Shown here: positions 57,185 through 64,000 of the stretch, piece by piece
How positions within the stretch are numbered: the stretch's first letter is position 1
How the letters are laid out: every line of letters begins with the position of its first letter
Source: Tolypeutes matacus
Taxonomy: Eukaryota; Chordata; Mammalia; Cingulata; Chlamyphoridae
Assembly (NCBI GenBank): GCA_026826555.1
Contig: JAKSZT010054304.1
Location: 34,651,424-34,715,423 of the forward strand
DNA: 64,000 bases
Direction of reading: 5' to 3'
Translations under genes and position numbers: made by a program
Notes under the pieces: generated by a model
What the model was told of the DNA's origin: nothing
The model's database searches: none
Seen by the model: the letters and a program-made list of their open reading frames with translations, nothing else

Positions 57185-57455
57185 TAGGAAGCAAGAAGCT
57201 GAAACAGAACCAGGAAGAGAAGGAAGAGACCAAGAGACACTGCCATGTGCCTTGCCATGTGACAAACTAAAAACCAAGGGTCACAAGCAGCCAGCCCCAG
57301 AATGCCACAGTCTTGGGGAGAAAGCATCACCTTGATGATGCCTTGATTTAGACATTTTCTCACCTCAAAACCATAATCTAATAAATTCCCATCATTTAAG
57401 CCAACCCATTTCATGGTATTTGCTTAAGCAGCCTAGGAAACGAAAACACTAGATA

Positions 57456-57899
57456 TGTAAATATAGATGATTAGGTGTTCATGAAATGGGGAAGAGCTGG
57501 AGGAGAGGGGTCAGACTGGAACACTGACTCAGGGATAATCTAGAGATCCGGAAGCGGCCACTTCTGTCATCACCAAGATTGTCTCTCCACATGGAATGCT
57601 GAGTTTGGAGTGGATCCATGGCCTTGCTTCCTGCAGAAATAGCAGCAGGAGAATGATCTCTGACTCACTTAGGCATTCCAAATTTTGTATGAGTGCTTCA
57701 CATTGGTAGAATTTAATTTGCATCCCAGAGGTATCTGGAAAATTTAGCCTTTCAGGCCCTGCAGTACAGTAACACATGTAAAAGAAGGTGGGAACTATTG
57801 CTAAGTGCCAATAAACTGAATCTAGTTCTAGCTGCCAAAAAAACCTTTTCCCAATAGTCCCCAACTCGGCTTTTCGAGAACTGACACTCTCTCTGATAT
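57456..57899. other. No gene recognised
   Basis: A 111-codon - strand frame (57529-57864) shows no domain, signal or homology I know. Taken as chance. Confidence 0.4.
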
Positions 57900-58075
57900 A
57901 GTATGTCGTTAATCCTTACAACAACACTGTGAGGTACATTACTATTCTTAATCTCAATTTCAAGAAGAAAATATAGGTTCAAAGCAGTTTAGTGACTTGC
58001 GCAAGCTGAAATCATAGAACCGGGTTTTGAGCCTAGAAGGTCTGACTCAGATTTTGGGCTTTTCTACTATGTTTT
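57900..58075 (+). repeat. MIR relic
   Basis: AATCCTTACAACAACACTGT, GAGGTACATTACTATTCTTA, TAGTGACTTGCGCAAGCTGA and GGTTTTGAGCCTAGAAGGTC match the MIR right half. Confidence 0.88.
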
Positions 58076-60124
58076 ATGTTTCAGAGTTGTGCCCTTTTGC
58101 TATCCAAGGTCTTAAAGGAACAAGCCCCCATCAGTCTGGTTTCACTCATTGCTCTAGATGACTTAAAAGCTAGAAATGTACTTATTATTTTCAGGAAGAA
58201 TGTTGACTTCTTGATGATTTAATCAAACAAGATCTCCATACTGTTGAGTGGTAAGAGGAGTCCCTTTGGAGGAGGTGGAGGGAGGGAAAGAACAGCATGA
58301 AAAAGGATATAAGCAATATTCACAGCTAATACCTATATTCAATAAAATTCTTTTGATCACATCCAAAATTAGCAGATTGATTATTGAAGATGCAACTGCT
58401 AACAACTGAAAAAGAATCATTCATTACTGGGAATTCTAGTACATTTTGTCATATAAAACAGCTGCTTCTGGGATTTTCCAATATTATAAAGTAATTCTGC
58501 TTTCTAGGATTCCAGAAGATGTTACAGTTTGGCAGTATCCTACTCATGAAATGAATTGGACATTGGCTGTTAGAAAGATGGTCAGAGAACATAAGTTGAC
58601 TCATTGTGCAGAGCTTCACGAATTCATTTCTTTGGTTGATGAGAACCTATGTTGTGCTCTAGGCCCCTATATGCTTACAGGAATATAAGTGAGGGTTCAC
58701 TAATGGGGTTAGAAAATTGGTGGGTCTTGCTTTTATCTCCAAGCCTCTATTATGTGAGTTTGAGGCTATTCCTACATAGTCTTCCCATATCTTGAATTAG
58801 AGATTCAGGATTAGAATTTCTACCAGTGAAACAGAATTATTCAGAAGAGTGATGAAACAACCTCATACCACTACCTTATGGTATGTTTCAACTGATTTGA
58901 TTAATAGAAAGCCATATTACTTTTAGCACTGTTGAACATTATATCTGGGGCAAGCTGTGGAGAGATTCAGTAGGCAGTGAATGCCCTGGTTTGTAGATGG
59001 CTGATGGAAAATTTGAATAATTTACAAAAATGAAGTCCTTTCCTCAAATATCAAGCAGTTCATTGAATTATGCTGGCATTCCTGGACACTAATGCACTTA
59101 ATGAGGGAATATACTCCATTACACATGACATCTGGACTAGGAACAAAAATAGAATGTCAGCAGAAATAATAAAGGTTTTGATAATAGTTACAGTCAGTCT
59201 GACTGACAATGCTGTGTGTTCTTTTGCCTGCCTGTGGGTGAACAAGAAAGTCCTTTAAAAGCAAATAAACACATCAACACAAGACAAGCAACGTTTTAAG
59301 ACAGTGCCAAATTGCAAATATCATGGGTGGAATCCTCTCAGGGGTTGTGAAACTAGGGAAGGTATGTTTTGGGATATGTCATTAAAATTGCTGAAATGTG
59401 GGGCTTTCTTTCCTCTTCCCTATGGAGAGAAGTTGGAAATGTTATTTAAGGGTTAGTAGCTCATGCCAAGATATGGATGTTGATGGCCTAGTTGTTTCCT
59501 GACTCCCCCTCTGTGAGCATATGTTCAGCTGGCTCCTCCGTGTTGTGTGGAGGAGGCTTCCAGAGTGGTTATGGGCAGAACTAGGAATTTGCTGTAGAGC
59601 ACCCGATCCCACTTCATTTTCCTATAGCCTGGCTTACAGTGCAAATCACCAGTGGGAAGCTGGCAATTTGAGTTTTGGACCCTGTCCATGAAGAGAAGCA
59701 CCACAATGATTGCATGTATGAGATTGTGTTTGTGGATTTTTAAAGAAGAGATCTTGCTTTGTTTTGCTAATATTTGTGCAGTGGAGAGATGCCCTAAATA
59801 TTCCATAGTTAAAATGATCACCAGGAAGAATGTAACAGATATAATAATGTACCTGAAATCAGTTTGTTAACTATAATACATACTCTAAAGAAGTAGTTGT
59901 ATTATGATAATTATTAGTATTTCTCAATGGACAAGAATATTTACTGTAGAACAGGGGCTGAAAACTCAAATGTTTCAAGTCCTGGGAGGTAATTTCATTT
60001 CATACCCATCAATAGACATTCAACTAGGGTGGGGACACATCACTACAATGGTGAAAAAATAAAAAAAGAAATGCCATATGGGCTTGACAGAGCCTGCTAA
60101 TTGCCAGCTAGTGATACAATATAT
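58076..60124. other. Unassigned sequence
   Basis: 2 kb with short frames only (longest about 98 codons at 59525-59821, - strand). None has a recognisable domain, and I cannot name any repeat. Confidence 0.45.
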
Positions 60125-60300
60125 AATAGAACATTAGAATTTTCCAGATGGAAGGGAGCTTTGAGATTATTTTGTTAATTCTTCATTTCATAAAGAAATG
60201 GAGGTAAAGTCTCTTGGCCTTTCCAAAGTCACATAGGCACTTAAAGGCAGAGTTAAAACTAGAACTCAGATGCCCTATGCTTTCTATGACAAGCTGTGTA
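60125..60300 (+). repeat. MIR-family relic (MIR3-like)
   Basis: GGAAGGGAGCTTTGAGATTA, CATAAAGAAATGGAGGTAAA, CAAAGTCACATAGGCACTTA and CTAGAACTCAGATGCCC follow the remembered MIR3 order. Confidence 0.7.
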
Positions 60301-63083
60301 AGATATGTAGGTTGGTGTAGCCCAAGACTGGGGGACCAGAGCAGGCACCATTATTTAAACTGTAATAAAATAGTGTGATGCTACAGTGAATGTTTTACTT
60401 TTCCTCCGAAGATAACAATCATTCTTAGGCAGGCCTGTTTTTGAGACCTGACTATAAAATTTTTTGAAACAAAAAAATTCTTGTTTTTAAGAAAGCCAGA
60501 GGAGAATATTTTCATGGCAGGTCCAACTTGTAAAATCAGTGGAATATTATACAAAGAATTAAGGAAAATTTGTACATGCAGGGGTCTGAGTATATAAACG
60601 GTAGGGCTATTTATAAATGAAAATGTAATGTCAAACATAACAGTAAAGAAAGACATCAAATGAATTATTTGTAGCCATAGACACTACAATTTGGACCACT
60701 TTAAATTAATTCTCCACTTGAGGTTTTGCAGGCCGTAAACATAATATAAATTCTGATTCTACATTGGTTTGAAGATAGCTTATTGTTAGGAATTCCCAGG
60801 TGAGACATTTTTTCTCTCTACCTAAAGCTTAGACCAAGTTGGGCAATTTTCCTCTTTGTCTTCCTCTGTGGGTGCTAGAGTCACCTGTTTTGGGTGCCAA
60901 CTTTATGGAAGGTTCTGATCTGGCTTCTCATCTTTTGGGTGCCCTTGTCTTTGATTTCTCTATTTCACATTTAGCAAGTTAAAACCAAGCGATATGGAGA
61001 TGGGTTTTGGAGAGTCATGGTTTCAGCACTGGGTTCTCTGTTTTTGTTCTCTCTTGTTACTTTTGGCTTAAGAGGATTTCCCTGCTTTCTTGCCAGATCA
61101 AATGGATTTAAAAAGATATTTTAAAACTAGCACTTTAAAGGTATTTAGTGGGAAGATATCTCAGAATATCTAGCCTGCTATAATGCTGGAAAGAGAATTC
61201 CTACTTGACATATGAGTGTCTGCATGTTATATAGTCATTTTTAATTTAATCTGACATCTCATCTTTATTCTAATTGAATAGATTATATCTCCTTCCCCTT
61301 TTTCGGTTAAATGAGTAATTTAAAAAATTCAGTTTCATGGAAAGTTTTGGTTTTGTTTCTATTACCTGCCGTAACAGATGAACCCTGAAATCTGTGTTTT
61401 AACCCAGGTGATATTTCTTTGTTTCTCACATATGTTCCCTTGATGGCAGCAATGAGAAGGTGATAATTCTCTTTCAGGGAGTGTTCAGCTACATAGGCTG
61501 ATGGAATCATTGCCAGCTTTGATACATGTCTTCCAGATGGCAGATGGGGGAAGGATGGTATGGAGAATTGCACTAGAGGCTTTTGTGGACCAGGTGCAGA
61601 GGTTCTATCTATACTTCTGTCCACTTCCCATTTTCTAGTATTCCATTTTCTAGTGTTCTAGAAGGCTAGAACAGCAGTCTGGCTAGAAAGCTACCTGCCA
61701 TCAACAGCTCTGCACTTCTTGGAATGGGAGCCTGTCCCTACTACCATCCGCTCCTCCGGCTACCAATTATCTATATGCATCCTGTGGTGAGGTTGAGTTC
61801 TCTCCATCAGATCCATGTACAACTTCCTGTGTTCTGGCAACATATGCAGTTAAAGATAAGTTAGTGTGTCTGGAAGTTCTGTAGCTGCAGGAGGTCTTAT
61901 ATGAGTCAAATGAATTCATCTGTCAAACTCACCATGTATTCCTTGTCCCTACCTATTTCTCAGAGTTTTCTGTAAGCTCAATTCCCTCACTTTCTCCCAC
62001 CCCCCCAGAAAAAAAAGTCCCTGATGATTTATTCCAGTCACTTTTGCTCTAAACCCTCACAGTGCCATAAATACCCAGCAGTTTCTTTGAAATGAGATAA
62101 ACATTGATTTCTTCTGTGTCATGGGGTCCCTCAGCAGGGTTGCTTGCATCCCTGAAGTGTTTGATTTAGTGAAACAACTCTTCCTGCTTCATTTTTTTTT
62201 TTTTTTAACTTGGGTACACACTTGCTGTGAGTGTAGTTGGGTCAGAACCAGGTCCAATTCCAGTTGCCATGATGTGTCTGGAAATATCACCCTTATCTGC
62301 CTCTGGCCACATTACTGTCTTTGGTTTGTGATTTCAGAGTCTTTATTCATTTTTCCAGACCCTCTCTCAGATTTGGCTCAAATATATCCAAAACTAATGG
62401 TGAATATGGTTAAAATCTTGGTTTTACACCCTGTCCACCTTCCTATGCCATACAAAGCAGTTACTACAAAAATAAAATAAAACAAAAACATTCAGTTTCT
62501 TATGCGGTGTTATTGGTTCTATGTGACAGAACACCTGAGTCTCAGTCTTACCCAGACAGGGCAACCAAATAATTATTCAGTGCTTTACTATATTTTATAG
62601 TGATTATTTGAGGTATTAGAATTATTTCCATCAAGCTAAAATGTCTGAAGTGAATATTTACGTAGCATTGAGAAAGAAAGAAAATAAGGAGAATGATGTT
62701 TGAAAAAATCCTCTCTGTCAAATGACCAGTTAATTTTCCCCTCCACATAGACATGCCATCTTTCCATGGTGCAGTTGTCAACGGGAACATGGCCTGTGGC
62801 GCAGATAGCCCTGCAATCATGACAACTTGCCTGGAAATGTGGCTTTGAAGTAAACTGCTTTGGATAAGATGAAAAAATGGGTCTCACATGGAACTAAACA
62901 TTAACTTACAAAAGTAGAAACCAGACCATATTGGGATTCAAAGATTGAATCCTCTTCTGTTTCCTGCACCCTTTGCTTAAGATTCTCCTAGATCAGTTTT
63001 CAACTTCGGCCCCTCTTGGGCTTTTGTAAGGTCAAAAGCATGAGAATTTTATGATACTAGTAATGCCACCTAGAGTTTTAAAT
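60301..63083. other. Unassigned sequence
   Basis: 2.8 kb of moderately AT-rich sequence with a poly-T run near 62191 and a C-run near 62000. No gene, RNA gene or repeat that I can support. Confidence 0.45.
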
Positions 63084-63093
63084 TCCAGGACAA

Positions 63094-63196
63094 TTTTATT
63101 CTTATTGTTATTATTATTAGGAGGTACCAGGGACTGAACCTGGGACCTCATATGTGCGAAGCAGGCTCTCAACCACTGAGCTACAACCACTCCTCA
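63094..63196 (-). mobile_element. DAS-type SINE
   Basis: (TTATTA)n tail, AGGAGGTACCAGGGACTGAA, TGAGCTACAACCACTCCTC. TCCAGGACAA flanks it perfectly at 63084-63093 and 63197-63206. Confidence 0.93.
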
Positions 63197-63206
63197 TCCA
63201 GGACAA

Positions 63207-64000
63207 GTTCTGAAGGAAAAGAACCTGTCTCTGTGATTACTTGCTTTCATTTTTGAATCCCTATCTCCTTTGTCATCTTTCCCCTCTCTTCCTCCACACA
63301 AATGCTTTATCAAGATGGCAGATAGGAAAGATGCTTAACTGAAAGTTTGCAGGAAAAAAAAAAGTCTAATCTTTATTCAGTCTAAGGGAATTGCTAAGCA
63401 ATCAGAAGTGAGCTAATGAGCACAAATAGACCATCTATTCTTGAAGATGCAATGAAGAAAAACACCTAAAATAAACTCTGGGGGAGGAGGAGAGAAGAAA
63501 TAAGAGATTCACACTTCCTCATACCCTTCATTTCCAAAATGTTGAAAGAAAAGTGAGGGATTACTTGAAAAATTATGAAGTTAAAGAATGAATAAATTAA
63601 TTGTTTAGATGAAGGGAGGCTGCTGATTAAATTTAAAAAAAGGCAAAATATAGAAGAGTTCTAGGAAGACAAGTGAGAGAATGTGCTTTATATAAATGTA
63701 TCAACCATTTGAAACTTAAAACTGTCTGAGGTGCCATTTTAAGAGTTATAAAGAAAAAAAACCTTTTTGTTATTATGTAAAATTTCTAAAATATTAACAA
63801 GCCCAAAAAGGAAAAAAAAATTCATCCATCTTGTGACAATCAGTGTTAAACTTGATTTATGGTTTTCCAAACCTGCTTAACAGTTCAACTGATAAATTCA
63901 AAGTGAAATTTTGAAACTTTTGAAATTCACTCAAATAATATGCTGAGTGGATGTATCTGTGCAAGGATAGTAACCATTTATCTAAATCTTTTCTTTAGAA
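63207..64000. other. No gene recognised
   Basis: AT-rich tail of the window. Nothing assignable. Confidence 0.45.

Larger units (their letters stand above)
56625..57455 (+). mobile_element. MaLR-like solo LTR, copy d, interrupted
   Basis: Left part to 56766 (TTAATCCATTCCTGTGGGTG, GTTGAGGTATGGCTCC). It is interrupted by a SINE dimer (56767-56974), then continues: ACTGGAGTCCTTTATAAGAG, a microsatellite at 57031-57178, CTTGCCATGTGACAAACT, GATGATGCCTTGATTTAGAC and TTTAAGCCAACCCATTTCAT, to GAAACGAAAACAC. Confidence 0.8.

Noticed and set aside
56906..57414. Frames of repeated Ser-Leu or Arg-Glu
   Set aside because: Translation of the (GA)n(CA)n microsatellite across an N gap.
62121..62480. 119-codon + frame as a possible exon
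   Set aside because: Runs through a poly-T tract. No domain, no convincing splice sites and no repeat-free conservation evidence available.
1..64000. CRISPR array, bacterial operon, phage or plasmid features
   Set aside because: Sequence composition and repeats are those of a mammalian nuclear genome. No spaced direct repeats or prokaryotic gene structure.

Overview
Mammalian nuclear DNA with no intact host gene. The most likely source is a xenarthran, probably an armadillo (Dasypus or a relative). The reason is more than a dozen copies of a short tRNA-derived SINE whose head (A-box-like TGGCTCAA, B-box-like GGTTCGGTTCC, then GTGCCTCC and an A-rich tail) I recognise as the DAS SINE type. These sit beside LINE-1 copies of several ages, MIR relics and LTR elements. 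The genus call rests on memory of the SINE family, not on a search.

Left part (1-11,800). Bases 1-3512 are the 3' end of an endogenous retrovirus on the + strand: decayed interior, remains of the envelope transmembrane segment, and a complete 510-bp 3' LTR. It lies in the 3' UTR of the most notable object here, a processed (intronless) copy of alpha-s1-casein mRNA (CSN1S1) on the - strand. Three later insertions have cut the copy into pieces at about 11790-11550, 5197-5031 and 4116-3513. The insertions are a 6.35-kb full-length LINE-1 (5198-11549, 13-bp target-site duplication), a 0.9-kb composite retroposon (4117-5030) and the retrovirus.

Middle part (11,800-41,300). Mostly old, AT-rich sequence: MIR and L2 relics, pieces of ancient L1M elements in both orientations, DAS SINEs (monomers, dimers and clusters), MaLR-like solo LTRs, two DNA-transposon relics and some unassigned stretches. 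A second copy of the same 0.9-kb composite retroposon lies at 30822-31737 with its own target-site duplication. The unit (unknown head with a hairpin, two SINE-like modules, LINE-1 3' tail, poly-A) is therefore a mobile family in its own right.

Right part (41,300-64,000). Bases 41316-55850 form a LINE-1 nest: one degraded L1 is split at a TATTGACAT duplication by 8.4 kb of further L1 sequence that contains two L1 5' halves in tandem. SINEs, a solo LTR and SINE dimers are inserted in it. At 56625-57455 a MaLR-like LTR contains a SINE dimer and a (CA)n(GA)n microsatellite broken by a 10-N assembly gap. From 57.5 kb to the end I see only MIR relics, one DAS SINE and unassigned sequence.

All open reading frames in the window are explained as casein-retrocopy, LINE-1 or retroviral remnants, or as chance frames. 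Repeat family names are from recognition only; no database was searched.
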